Source of the DNA: Cupriavidus yeoncheonensis
GTDB taxonomy: Bacteria > Pseudomonadota > Gammaproteobacteria > Burkholderiales > Burkholderiaceae
Direction of reading: 5' to 3'
NCBI RefSeq assembly: GCF_905397275.1
Contig: NZ_CAJPUY010000006.1
Coordinates: 1-64,000, forward strand
Length of the DNA: 64,000 bases
Position 1 is the first letter of the stretch. Each line of letters starts with the position of its first letter. Made by a program: the position numbers and the translations under genes. Positions 1-8,970 of this stretch are shown in pieces. The notes beneath the pieces are model-generated. The model had not been told where the DNA came from, ran no database searches, and was given only the letters and a program-made list of their open reading frames with translations.

Positions 1-147
1 GGCCGACCACTCCGTGATGGCGTTCATGCGGATGGTCTTGGCCTGGTCGTCCGTCAGCAGGCTGGCGTCGAAGGTATCCCAGGGGATGTCCTTGTCCATG
101 TGCCAGCGGACCGCTTCCAACGATTTGAACAGTTCGGGGTAGAGCAT
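1..147 (-). CDS. Ferritin-like domain protein, N-terminal fragment
   Basis: Only the first 49 codons are in the window; the gene continues past the left edge. The start is the ATG read leftwards from 147, and the peptide begins MLYPELFKSLEAVRWHMDKD. Burkholderiales proteins with this opening are, as I remember them, ferritin-like diiron proteins, but the metal-binding EXXH motifs would lie outside the window, so the family call rests on recognition of the N-terminus alone. A TAGAAT -10-like hexamer lies 26 bases upstream on the minus strand. The function is uncertain; an iron-binding or oxidoreductase role would be expected for the family. Confidence 0.5.
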   Translation of the reverse strand, partial: MLYPELFKSLEAVRWHMDKDIPWDTFDASLLTDDQAKTIRMNAITEWSA

Positions 148-172
148 GGTAAGCCTTTGAAATTACGGGCGG

Positions 173-178
173 ATTCTA
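173..178 (-). promoter_or_regulatory. Possible -10 box for the ferritin-like gene
   Basis: Read on the minus strand this is TAGAAT, 25-30 bases before the ATG at 147, in an AT-rich patch within otherwise GC-rich DNA. No convincing -35 hexamer was seen at 16-18 bases. The rest of the 193-base gap between the two minus-strand genes shows nothing else recognisable. Confidence 0.3.
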
Positions 179-340
179 CCAGATGCGAATTATTCTCTAT
201 TCCCTTTTTTTAGGGCGGATCGCCGCAAATGCAACGACTATCGCAGTGGTTCGAGCGGATTCGGCGCCATTTTGGGCGATTAGCGGTACGCGCGCGTAAC
301 AATGTGCGAGTGGCGGCGCTTACCCGCGGGAAATGTGCCT

Positions 341-1639
341 TCATGCAACGGGTGCCCGGGTGATCTGTGCGGGGCGTGCCTGGCCGTCATCGGGGAGCGC
401 CGGCGTGCCCGGAATGATGCCGTACAGGAAGGCCGCCAGTTCATCGGCCTGGGCCGCGGCGTCACGTTCGCCGAGCGCGATCAGGGCCTGGGTGAACTCG
501 GGCTCGAACAACAGGTAGCTGGCGAATGCGGCACCGCGCGCCTCGGTGCCGCCCAGCGGGGTCAGCAGCGCGCGCACGGTGCGCGGCAGTTGCTGCAGGT
601 GATCGGCGGCAATGGCCTCGATGGGCTCGCTCGGCGAGATCGTCATGACCTGCACGGGCCGCCAGCCTTCGGCATCGCCCGCCAGTTCCGGCATGCGCGC
701 CAGCAGGCGGTTGATGTGGAGCAGGCGTTCCAGGTCGGCCGAAAGCCCATCCAGGAAGATGCTCGCCAGCGCCTGTCCGCCGACCTGGGCCAGCGACGGA
801 TAGCCGCCGGCCGGCACGGTGTCGAACCAGCCCGGGCGCTGCCGCGACGCGGAGCCGATGGCAAGCACGCGTGCGGCCCCCAGGTGAATGGCCGGTGAAA
901 GTGGCGACATCTGGCGCATGGTGCCGTCGCCGAACCACTCGTGATGGCCCTCGAGTTCCAGCGGCATGGCCGGGAACAGGAATGGGATCGAGGCCGACGC
1001 CAGCAGGTGGTCCACCGTGATCTGCGCGGGCACCGCGATGCGCTGGCTGCGGTGCCACGGGTGGATGCGCCGGTGCGACTGGTAGAACGTCACGTGCCGG
1101 CCGGTGCTGTAGGACAGCGCCGTGACCGCGAACGCCTGCAGCATGCCGGCATCGAGGCTCGCCTGCACGCGCTGGCCCTCGAAGAGTTCGCCCAGCATGC
1201 TGCCAAGCGGCGCGTTGTCGAGCAGCGCGCGCGGCGCGCGCCGGTGCGTGACCCAGCCGAACGCCAGCGCCGACAGCCAGCGCGCGCCCGACACGCCCGC
1301 GCGCAGCACGTCGGTACGGTAGACGTCGTCGGTGTGGATGCCATGCCAGAGTGCCGACAGGCTATCCGCGGCGGCCTGGAAGTCCGCCGCCTGGATCGCC
1401 AGTCCGGCGCCGTTGATGGCGCCTGCCGAGGTGCCGGCGATGATGCCGAACGGTATCGGCTCATGGCCATGCCCATGCTGTGCCGCGATGCGTGCCAATC
1501 CGCTGAGCACGCCGGCCTGGTAGGCCGCGCGCGCGCCGCCGCCCATCATGATCAGCGCGGTGGCGTTGCGTTGCACGCCGCCATGGTGCCGGTGGCGCGG
1601 CGGCGTGGCCTCATGGTGGGGGAAGCTGTCTCGATGCAT
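341..1639 (-). CDS. Patatin-like phospholipase family protein
   Basis: A 432-residue protein with the patatin Ser-Asp hydrolase layout: an oxyanion glycine-rich loop GGGARAAY near residues 33-40, the nucleophile elbow GTSAG near residue 69, and a DGT motif (GDGTMRQMSP) in the middle that would supply the catalytic aspartate (the family norm is DGA or DGG). No signal peptide or membrane segment is evident, so it is probably cytoplasmic. It begins 39 bases after the stop of phaM on the same strand and is probably cotranscribed with it. Patatin-like proteins include phospholipases and, in Azotobacter, a reported PHB depolymerase, so a role on PHA granules is possible but only inferred. The N-terminal 25 residues are His-rich and the exact start is uncertain. 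Confidence 0.8.
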   Translation of the reverse strand: MHRDSFPHHEATPPRHRHHGGVQRNATALIMMGGGARAAYQAGVLSGLARIAAQHGHGHEPIPFGIIAGTSAGAINGAGLAIQAADFQAAADSLSALWHGIHTDDVYRTDVLRAGVSGARWLSALAFGWVTHRRAPRALLDNAPLGSMLGELFEGQRVQASLDAGMLQAFAVTALSYSTGRHVTFYQSHRRIHPWHRSQRIAVPAQITVDHLLASASIPFLFPAMPLELEGHHEWFGDGTMRQMSPLSPAIHLGAARVLAIGSASRQRPGWFDTVPAGGYPSLAQVGGQALASIFLDGLSADLERLLHINRLLARMPELAGDAEGWRPVQVMTISPSEPIEAIAADHLQQLPRTVRALLTPLGGTEARGAAFASYLLFEPEFTQALIALGERDAAAQADELAAFLYGIIPGTPALPDDGQARPAQITRAPVA

Positions 1640-1678
1640 GCGGCGGGCGGGGGCGGCTGGGGCTGGACGTCGGCGCGC

Positions 1679-2482
1679 TTATTCGTCGCCGTTGTCGGGT
1701 TTGGCTGCCTTGCCAGCGCCCGACGGCTTCTTGCGCGCGGCAGTGCCCTTGGCTGCGTCCTTCGTGGCCCCCTTCGGAGCGGTGCCACTCTTGCGCGCGG
1801 GGCCGGACGCGGACTTGTCCGTGCCAGCCGGCCTGGCGGCAGGCTTCTTGTCCGGCCTGTCGTTTGGCTTTTCGTCCGGTTTTGCCGCGGCGGGCGTACC
1901 GGTACCAAAGCCGCCCATGCCGAACGGGGCAATGCTGGCCGCGGCCGCGCTGCTCGCGATCTGGTTGAACTGCTGCTGCAGCATGTCCCACCACAGCGAT
2001 GCGTTGGGCGGCAGCGCGTTGTCCCCGCTCTTGCCGGAGCCTGCCTGGGCCGAGGCATCGGCCTGCTCTGCGGATTCCGGCGCGGCTTGCGCAGATGCCG
2101 CTTCCTGCGCGGGCTTTTCGCCGGCGGCCAGTCGCTGCGGCGAGGGCGAGGGCGTGGCGCTGGGCGCGTTGGCGGCGCGTGCCACGCTTTCCATGGCGTT
2201 CTGCATGGTCTCCGGCGACAGGGCGTTGCCGAAGGTCTGCAGCGCGACCAGCGTGGCGCGCTGCACCTCCAGGCCCTGGATGGTCGTGCGCAGCAGGTTG
2301 GTGTTGAGCTGCAGCCAGCTTTCCACGGCCTTCAGGTCCTGGATGCGCTTGTCGAGGTCTTCGATATCCATGGGCGGCGTCATCGCCGCCTGCAGTCCGG
2401 GCATCAGGCCGCCCGCGCCGCTGCCCCACAGCTTGCGCATGAGCTCGAAGCCGTTGGTGAAATCGGGAATCTGTCCGAACAT
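1679..2482 (-). CDS. phaM: PhaM family PHA granule regulatory protein
   Basis: The 267-residue protein starts MFGQIPDFTNGFELMRKLWG, the PhaM signature, and ends in a lysine/alanine/proline-rich tail of the histone H1 type (AKPDEKPNDRPDKKPAARPA and onward). In Ralstonia eutropha PhaM activates PHB synthase PhaC1 and tethers PHB granules to the nucleoid, with the basic tail binding DNA. A longer frame exists, but I chose the ATG at 2482 because GGAG precedes it at suitable spacing and the protein then begins as its homologues do. The gene lies between an enoyl-CoA hydratase (72 bases upstream) and a patatin-like lipase (39 bases downstream). Confidence 0.9.
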   Translation of the reverse strand: MFGQIPDFTNGFELMRKLWGSGAGGLMPGLQAAMTPPMDIEDLDKRIQDLKAVESWLQLNTNLLRTTIQGLEVQRATLVALQTFGNALSPETMQNAMESVARAANAPSATPSPSPQRLAAGEKPAQEAASAQAAPESAEQADASAQAGSGKSGDNALPPNASLWWDMLQQQFNQIASSAAAASIAPFGMGGFGTGTPAAAKPDEKPNDRPDKKPAARPAGTDKSASGPARKSGTAPKGATKDAAKGTAARKKPSGAGKAAKPDNGDE

Positions 2483-2554
2483 GTCGCGCGCTCCGTGATG
2501 GAGCCAGCCGCGCAGCAAGGGCGCCGCGGTCTGTCTCCGTCCGATCTGGTTGAA

Positions 2555-3388
<834 letters not shown>

Positions 3389-3441
3389 GGCAGGCCTGCG
3401 GAATGGAAAAAGGGCCGTGCCGGGTGCATGGGAATCAATTC

Positions 3442-3467
3442 ACCAACCGGCCGGTCGGTAAATTATA
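3442..3467 (-). promoter_or_regulatory. Promoter with TetR-type palindrome upstream of enoyl-CoA hydratase
   Basis: Bases 3442-3459 read ACCAACCGGCCGGTCGGT, an 18-bp inverted repeat with a single mismatched pair. Immediately beside it, read on the minus strand, is TATAAT (3467-3462), a perfect -10 hexamer; no good -35 was found. The palindrome would sit just downstream of the -10, a repressor position, about 55 bases before the hydratase start. The ACCGACCGGTCGGT core resembles operators of TetR-family acyl-CoA or phenylacetyl-CoA responsive repressors, but which regulator binds is unknown. Confidence 0.5.
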
Positions 3468-3508
3468 TGCACATCCGGCACGGCCCTGCCTGGCCCACGG
3501 TCTTGCGT

Positions 3509-4489
3509 TCAGGGCTGCGCCACGAGCTGGTCGATGGCGCCGAACACGGAGTGGCCCTGTGCGTCGAACATCTCGATCTTCACCGCGTCGCCGAACTTCA
3601 TGAATTCGGTCGACGGCTTGCCGTCCTCGATGGTCTCCAGCATGCGCTTCTCGGCGATGCAGCAGTAGCCCTTCTTGCGGTCGACGTTGGAGATGGTGCC
3701 CGAGCCGACGATGCTGCCGGCGCGCACATTGCGCGTCTTGCAGATATGCGCGATGAGCTGGCCGAAGTCGAACACCATGTCGGTGCCGCAGTCGGGCTGG
3801 CCCACTTTCTTGCTGTTCCAGTGCACGGTCATCGGCAGGTGCACCTTGCGCTCGCGCCAGGCATCGCCGAGTTCATCGGGCGTGACCGCCACCGGCGAGA
3901 ACGCCGTGGCCGGCTTGCTCTGGAAGAAGCCGAAGCCCTTGCCAAGCTCCGCCGGGATCAGGTTGCGCAGCGACACATCGTTGGCCAGCACCACCAGGCG
4001 GATGCCCTCGGCGGCCTGCGCGGGCGTGGCGCCCATCTTCACGTCGCCGGTGATGACGGCCACTTCGGCCTCGAAATCGATGCCGAAGGTTTCGCTGGCG
4101 CACACGATGTCGTCGTACGGGCCCAGGAAATCGTCGGAGCCGCCCTGGTACATCAGCGGATCGGTCCAGAACTCGGGCGGCATCTCGGCGCCGCGCGCCT
4201 TGCGCACGAGTTCCACGTGATTGACGTAGGCCGAGCCGTCGGCCCACTGGTAGGCGCGCGGCAGCGGCGCCATGCAGTGCTTCGGATCGAACGGGAACGG
4301 GTGGCGCGCGCGGCCCGCATTGAGGGCGTCGTACAGGTCCTGCAGTTGCGGCGCATAGAAGGCCCAGTCGTCCAGCACGGTCTGCAGGCGGCCGGCGACA
4401 TCGGCGGCGTAGTGGGCGGTCTTCAGGTCGCGCGAGACGACCACCAGCTGGCCGTCGCGCGAGCCATCCTTGAGGGTGGCGAGTTTCAT
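3509..4489 (-). CDS. Fumarylacetoacetate hydrolase family protein
   Basis: A 326-residue FAH-fold protein. The acidic metal ligands are visible in the stretch ETFGIDFEAEVAVITGDV near residues 133-150, and GSIVGSGTISN near residue 259 is the usual FAH C-terminal glycine-rich loop. Family members cleave C-C bonds in acylpyruvates such as fumarylacetoacetate or fumarylpyruvate, using a divalent metal. The next minus-strand gene upstream is a Bug solute receptor, and an IclR regulator diverges from that receptor, suggesting a small aromatic- or keto-acid catabolic unit. The exact substrate cannot be read from the sequence. A large inverted repeat separates it from the Bug gene. Confidence 0.88.
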   Translation of the reverse strand: MKLATLKDGSRDGQLVVVSRDLKTAHYAADVAGRLQTVLDDWAFYAPQLQDLYDALNAGRARHPFPFDPKHCMAPLPRAYQWADGSAYVNHVELVRKARGAEMPPEFWTDPLMYQGGSDDFLGPYDDIVCASETFGIDFEAEVAVITGDVKMGATPAQAAEGIRLVVLANDVSLRNLIPAELGKGFGFFQSKPATAFSPVAVTPDELGDAWRERKVHLPMTVHWNSKKVGQPDCGTDMVFDFGQLIAHICKTRNVRAGSIVGSGTISNVDRKKGYCCIAEKRMLETIEDGKPSTEFMKFGDAVKIEMFDAQGHSVFGAIDQLVAQP

Positions 4490-4526
4490 GATTGCTTGTC
4501 AGAAATGCATTGGCCTGCGAAAGCGG

Positions 4527-4672
4527 GAAATCTGCCTGCCAGGCGTAGCGAGCGATTGCCAGGTGGTACCGCCCGCAGCGCAGGAACCGGAACGTACCTG
4601 TGGGTACGTGAGGATTCCGAGCAGCGGACGGTGCCGCATGGCGACCGCGCAGTAGCCTGGCGGGCAGATTTC
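4527..4672. repeat. 146-bp imperfect inverted repeat
   Basis: The left arm begins GAAATCTGCCTGCCAGGC (4527-4544) and the right arm ends as its near reverse complement GCCTGGCGGGCAGATTTC (4655-4672). Complementarity continues inward, with mismatches, to ACGTACC/GGTACGT at the centre (4592-4598 and 4603-4609). The element fills nearly all of the gap between two minus-strand genes and touches the stop codon of the Bug receptor. It codes for nothing convincing. It could be a dispersed palindromic element or a strong RNA hairpin between operon genes. Confidence 0.7.
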
Positions 4673-5688
4673 TAGTCTACCGTGATGCCCTTGGCCTTGA
4701 TCAGCTTGCCCCAGCGCTCCGCCTCGGCGTGCGCGTATTGCGCGAACTCTTCCGGCGTGCTCGAAACCGGCTCCACGCCGACGCCTTCCATGCGCTTCTG
4801 CACCTCGGGGCTCTTCAGGGCCTTGACCAGTTCGGCGTTGAGCCGGGTCACGACGGGCCTGGGCGTGCCGGCGGGCGCCACCACCCCCTGCCACGCATAC
4901 GCCTCGAAGCCGGCGACGCCGCCTTCGGCCACGGTCGGCACATTGGGCAGCACGGCCAGGCGCCTGGGCGTGGCCACGCCGATGGCGCGCAGCTTGCCGG
5001 CGGCCACGTTCTGCTGGCCCGACGCCAGGTCCACGAACATCAGGTCCACCTGGCCGGCCAGCAGGTCCTGCACGGCCGGCGCGGCGCCCTTGTAGGGCAC
5101 GTGGGTCATCTTGATGTGGGCCTGGTCCATGAACAGTTCCATCGCCAGGTGGTGCGGGCTGCCTGGGCCCGGCGAGGCGAAGTTGACCTTGCCGGGGTTC
5201 TTCTGCGCGTACTCGATGACTTCCTTGAGCGTCTTGGCCGGGAAGTTCGGCGCGGCCACCAGCACCAGCGGGAAGCGCGCCACCATGCCAACGTGGACGA
5301 AATCCTTCTCGGCGTTGTAGGGAAGCTTCTTGTACAGCGACGGATTGGCGGCCAGCGTGGCCGTGTCGGCAGTCAGGACCGTGTAGCCGTCCGGCTTGGC
5401 GTGGGCGACGGCATCGGCGCCGACGATGGTCGCCGCGCCCGGACGGTTGTCGACCACCACCTGCTTGCCCAGTGCCGGCGAAATAGCCTGGCCCAGCGTA
5501 CGCGCCACCACGTCGGTGCCGCCGCCGGCCGGGTAGGGCACGACCCAGCGGATCGGCTGCGACGGCCATGCGTCCGCCGCACTGGCGGGCGCTGCGGCGC
5601 CCAGCGAGAGCGCAGCGGTGGCGGCGAAGGCGGCAAGGGAGCAGCAGGCGGCGCGCAGCGCGGCGCGCGAGGGGCGGAAGGGCGTCAT
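4672..5688 (-). CDS. Bug family tripartite tricarboxylate transporter substrate-binding protein
   Basis: The 338-residue protein has an N-terminal signal peptide ending in APASAADAWP and then the Bug signature WPSQPIRWVVPYPAGGGTD. Bug receptors are periplasmic binding proteins greatly expanded in Bordetella, Cupriavidus and relatives; they bind small carboxylates and work with TctAB-type membrane proteins, which are absent here. I chose the ATG at 5688 over an earlier frame start at 5751 because GGAGA lies just before it and a normal signal peptide follows. The gene diverges from an iclR regulator, suggesting ligand-dependent control of uptake, with the FAH-family enzyme downstream. Confidence 0.9.
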   Translation of the reverse strand: MTPFRPSRAALRAACCSLAAFAATAALSLGAAAPASAADAWPSQPIRWVVPYPAGGGTDVVARTLGQAISPALGKQVVVDNRPGAATIVGADAVAHAKPDGYTVLTADTATLAANPSLYKKLPYNAEKDFVHVGMVARFPLVLVAAPNFPAKTLKEVIEYAQKNPGKVNFASPGPGSPHHLAMELFMDQAHIKMTHVPYKGAAPAVQDLLAGQVDLMFVDLASGQQNVAAGKLRAIGVATPRRLAVLPNVPTVAEGGVAGFEAYAWQGVVAPAGTPRPVVTRLNAELVKALKSPEVQKRMEGVGVEPVSSTPEEFAQYAHAEAERWGKLIKAKGITVD

Positions 5689-5783
5689 CGGTTGTCTCCG
5701 TCGGGTGTTCTCAGCCCGGCTTGGCGTGCGGCGCCGCGATCCGTGGCGCACCGGGTCTGTCGCGAAAGGAAAGTCTACTCACC

Positions 5784-5825
5784 GTTTAAAAATTGGTAAA
5801 TCGATTTCGCTATAGTAAATTTACG
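5784..5825. promoter_or_regulatory. AT-rich divergent promoter region between the Bug gene and iclR
   Basis: This is an isolated AT-rich island in the 239-base gap between divergent genes. It contains TATAGT at 5811-5816 (plus strand) and an inverted pair GTAAAT (5797-5802) / ATTTAC (5818-5823). IclR regulators usually bind in such shared promoter regions. No single clear operator or -35 could be fixed, so the assignment rests on position and composition. Confidence 0.35.
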
Positions 5826-5927
5826 TAGGGAATTTGCCGGAGCCCCTGTGCCCGCGGCGGCGAATACCCCACAATCCTCCTGTTCTTCCCGACTGACTCC
5901 ACTCACGGTGCCCAACGCTCGCCGCGC

Positions 5928-6761
5928 ATGACCGAACTTGACGAAGACGACACCAAGCTGCGCTCCGGTATCCAGTCCATCGAGGTAGGTTTCAAGCTGC
6001 TGCAGGCGCTGGCGGCTTCGCCGCGCGCGATGATGCTGCGCGACCTTGCCGCCGCCGCCGAGATGAACCCGGCCAAGGCGCACCGCTACCTGGTCAGCTT
6101 CCTGCGCCTCGGTGCGGTGGCGCAGGACCCGGTGAGCGGGCGCTATGACCTGGGGCCGTTCGCCCTGCAGCTCGGGCTGGCCGGCCTGAACCGGCTGGAT
6201 CCGGTCAAGAAGGCGCGGCCGATCCTGTCGCAGCTGCGCGACGAGATCGACCTGACCGCGGGCATCGCCGTGTGGGGCAACCACGGACCCACCATCGTGC
6301 ACTGGGAGGAATCGAGCCATCCGGTCACCGTCAGCCTGCGGCTCGGCGACGTGATGCCGATGCTGAATTCCGCCACCGGCCGCCTGTACGGCGCCTACCT
6401 GTCGCGCAAGCAGACCCAGCCGCTGATCGAGCGCGAACTGGCCGCGCGCGGGCAGGACGACGTGCCCGACATTCCGGCCAGCCCCGCCGACTACGACGCC
6501 ATCTGCGCCGACGTGCGCGCGCATGGCGCGGCGCGCACGCGCGGCGGCGTGCTGCCGGGCATCAATGCGTTCTCGATGCCGGTATTCGACGCCAATGGCC
6601 ACCTGGCCATGGGTCTGATCGTGCTGGGCGCGCAAAGCATATTCGATGCAGAATGGGGTGGTACGGTCGATCGCCGTGTGCGTGAGATCGCCCAACAGCT
6701 TTCATCGGAGCTCGGCTATCTTGGCGCCGCCCAAACGTCCGGACGGACCGGCAACTCCTGA
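5928..6761 (+). CDS. IclR family transcriptional regulator
   Basis: A 277-residue protein with an N-terminal winged helix-turn-helix (SGIQSIEVGFKLLQALAASP, then MLRDLAAAAEMNPAKAHRYL at roughly residues 34-53) and a C-terminal IclR effector domain (GITVWG-like segment, GVLPGINAFSMPVFDANGH near residues 206-224). IclR proteins bind small organic acids and control adjacent catabolic genes, often divergent ones. Here the divergent partner is the Bug receptor-FAH unit. The downstream DUF3108 gene probably starts within its last codons, so the two may be cotranscribed although they seem functionally unrelated. Confidence 0.92.
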   Translation: MTELDEDDTKLRSGIQSIEVGFKLLQALAASPRAMMLRDLAAAAEMNPAKAHRYLVSFLRLGAVAQDPVSGRYDLGPFALQLGLAGLNRLDPVKKARPILSQLRDEIDLTAGIAVWGNHGPTIVHWEESSHPVTVSLRLGDVMPMLNSATGRLYGAYLSRKQTQPLIERELAARGQDDVPDIPASPADYDAICADVRAHGAARTRGGVLPGINAFSMPVFDANGHLAMGLIVLGAQSIFDAEWGGTVDRRVREIAQQLSSELGYLGAAQTSGRTGNS

Positions 6762-7839
6762 AACTCCCGATACCCGCGCCGGCACCGGTGCGGACCCGCG
6801 CGTGTGGCGACGGCGGCGCTGGATCCTCGTCATCTTGCTGGTGCTGCTCGTGCACATGCTCGCCGTGATTGGCTTCCTGCGCATGCCCGGCCCGCTGATT
6901 CCGCTCGATGTGAGCGAAACGCCGGCACTCGAGGCGGTGCTTCTGCCGCCGCCGAAACCCGTGCGCCCACCCCCCGCCGTGCTCCAGCCCACGCCCAAGC
7001 CGCGCCCGGCCCCACCGCGACCCGCACCGAAAGCGGCTGAAACGCCGCCCGAGCCCCCAGCGCCGTCCGTGGCGACATCCGAACACGGCGCCACCGAAAC
7101 CGTTACCGGCCCTGGCGGCAGCGGAACCGCGCCGGCCGCCGCCCCGGCGCCTGCCCCGCCTGCGCCGCCGGCGCCGGCCGGTCCACCCGCGCAGGACGCC
7201 GAGAAGTACGTGGCGCCCCCGTCGGCCACCATGCACTACGCGAGCTTCGTCAATGGCGTGCAGAACCCGGACGGGCTGATCCGCTGGGAGCAGGATGGCA
7301 GGCACTATCGCCTGTCGGTCGAGACGCGCGTGCTGTGGTTTCGCTTTGCGTTCCACAGCAGCGGCGCCATGACCGAGAACGGCCTGCTGCCGGAGCGCTA
7401 CGAGGAGAACCGTCGCGGCAAGTCCGAGGCCGCCCGCTTCGACCAGGCCGCGGGCACCGTGGCGTTCTCGCCAGGCACGCAGGCGGCCCTGCCGCCTGGC
7501 GCGCAGGACCGGTTCAGTGTCTTCCTGCAACTGGTCGGGCGGGTACGCGGCAATCCGCAGCGTTACGCGTCGCCGGGCGTCACCGAAACCTTCCAGGTGG
7601 CCGATACGCGCGACATGCAACCGATGCAGGTGCAGTATGTTGGAGATGAGGAGATCGATACTGGCCGCGGCATGATACGCGCCAAGCACTTTGTGCGGCT
7701 CCAGCGGCACGCCGGCGACCGGCGGCGCGTCGAAATCTGGCTGGCGCAATCGCTTGGCTGGATGCCGGTGAGGCTGCGCCAGACCGAGCCGGACGGTACG
7801 CAGATCGACCTCGTCTACCGCAATACCGAGGGCCAGTAA
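6721..7839 (+). CDS. DUF3108 domain-containing protein
   Basis: A protein of about 372 residues: a short basic N-terminus, one membrane anchor (ILVILLVLLVHMLAVIGFL), a long Pro/Ala-rich linker reminiscent of TonB-like proteins, and a C-terminal DUF3108 domain (MHYASFVNGVQNPDGLIRWE onward, ending QIDLVYRNTE). It should be anchored in the inner membrane with the domain in the periplasm. The open frame begins at 6646, but I favour the TTG at 6721 because GGAG lies ten bases before it and the earlier part only shadows the iclR C-terminus. The two genes then overlap by about 40 bases. The function of DUF3108 is not established. Confidence 0.8.
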   Translation: MAPPKRPDGPATPETPDTRAGTGADPRVWRRRRWILVILLVLLVHMLAVIGFLRMPGPLIPLDVSETPALEAVLLPPPKPVRPPPAVLQPTPKPRPAPPRPAPKAAETPPEPPAPSVATSEHGATETVTGPGGSGTAPAAAPAPAPPAPPAPAGPPAQDAEKYVAPPSATMHYASFVNGVQNPDGLIRWEQDGRHYRLSVETRVLWFRFAFHSSGAMTENGLLPERYEENRRGKSEAARFDQAAGTVAFSPGTQAALPPGAQDRFSVFLQLVGRVRGNPQRYASPGVTETFQVADTRDMQPMQVQYVGDEEIDTGRGMIRAKHFVRLQRHAGDRRRVEIWLAQSLGWMPVRLRQTEPDGTQIDLVYRNTEGQ

Positions 7840-7907
7840 CAGGGCCAGTCACGGCGGGCGCGCGGCGCTGCCCGCGTTCACCCGCCAACCCTTCAAGGAG
7901 TTTCGCC

Positions 7908-8756
7908 ATGACCGCCAGCACCGCAGCCACCGCTCCCGGCGAGACCCACCGCATCCGCGCCGACGGCGTCGACCTGCACGTCCGCGTGGACGGCGCCGAT
8001 GGCCCATGGGTGATCCTTGCCCATGCGCTGGGCGCCAACCATACGCTCTGGGATGCCACCGCACGCCACCTGTCCGCGCGCTTTCGCGTGGTGCGGCCGG
8101 ACATGCGCGGGCACGGCAACAGCGATGCCCCGGTCGGGCCCTACACCATGGTGCGCCTGGCCGACGACGTGGCGGCAATCATGGACGCGCTGCAGATCCC
8201 GCAGGCGCATTTCTGCGGCATCTCGGTGGGCGGCATGATCGGCCAGACGCTGGGCGTGCGCCATGCCGAGCGTCTGCACTCCCTGACGCTGGCGGCCACC
8301 ATCAGCCACACGCCGCTCGATGCGCACCCGATGTGGCACAACCGCATCGGGCAGGTCGAAGCGCATGGCATGTCCGGCCTGGTCGATGCCACGCTGGAGC
8401 GCTGGCTGACCGAGCCGTACCGCCACGCGCATGGGGACGAGGTCGCGCGCATCCGCGCCATGCTCATGGCCACGCCGGTGCGCGGCTATGTCGGCGTGGG
8501 GCAGGCCATCATGGCGTTCGACGCGAGAAGCGCGCTGTCCCGCATCCACTGCCCGACGCTGCTGGTCGCGGGCGAGCACGACCAGGGCGCGACGGTGGCG
8601 ATGGCGCAGTCCATTGCCGCAGCCATTCCCGGCTCGCGGCTGGAAGTCTTGCCGGCGGCGCATCTGGTGTCGATAGAGCAGGCGGACGGCTTTCACGCTG
8701 CTCTGGATTCCTTTCTTGGCCACGCCGCATGCGGTGGCCAATGCGACGTTCCATAA
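7908..8756 (+). CDS. Alpha/beta hydrolase, 3-oxoadipate enol-lactonase-like
   Basis: A 282-residue alpha/beta-hydrolase: the HALGANHTLW oxyanion segment, the nucleophile elbow CGISVGGMIGQ (serine near residue 105), a late aspartate in LLVAGEHDQGAT and a histidine in PAAHLVSIEQ near residue 252. The overall pattern matches PcaD, which hydrolyses 3-oxoadipate enol-lactone in the beta-ketoadipate pathway. No other pca genes are nearby, so the true substrate could differ. An AAGGAG ribosome-binding site precedes the start. It follows the DUF3108 gene by 68 bases. Confidence 0.75.
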   Translation: MTASTAATAPGETHRIRADGVDLHVRVDGADGPWVILAHALGANHTLWDATARHLSARFRVVRPDMRGHGNSDAPVGPYTMVRLADDVAAIMDALQIPQAHFCGISVGGMIGQTLGVRHAERLHSLTLAATISHTPLDAHPMWHNRIGQVEAHGMSGLVDATLERWLTEPYRHAHGDEVARIRAMLMATPVRGYVGVGQAIMAFDARSALSRIHCPTLLVAGEHDQGATVAMAQSIAAAIPGSRLEVLPAAHLVSIEQADGFHAALDSFLGHAACGGQCDVP

Positions 8757-8793
8757 CGCACAACGCAGTGGTGCCCTATTCTCAAGAAACTTG

Positions 8794-8821
8794 TTGATGT
8801 TGCCGTTGCCCAACTTATAAA
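8794..8821 (+). promoter_or_regulatory. Possible sigma-70 promoter for the DUF3567 gene
   Basis: TTGATG at 8794-8799 and TATAAA at 8816-8821 are separated by 16 bases. This would give a leader of about 140 bases before the ATG at 8971. It is the only promoter-like pair noticed in the 214-base gap; the remainder shows nothing recognisable. Confidence 0.35.
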
Positions 8822-8970
8822 GGCAGCAAACGTTGTATCCGTACGGCGGCCCGCACGCAAAACTTGAAATTGCCGTGGCCGCCCCTAGCTTGGAGGTAAG
8901 AACGCGGCGCCCCGCTCAATGGCAACAATGAAAAGGCCGGCCGTCCAACCATGACGCGAGGAGGTGTGCC

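Noticed and set aside
4499-5569. A 356-codon minus-strand frame over the Bug gene and the inverted repeat
   Set aside because: It is out of frame with the clear Bug protein and only continues through the palindrome by chance.
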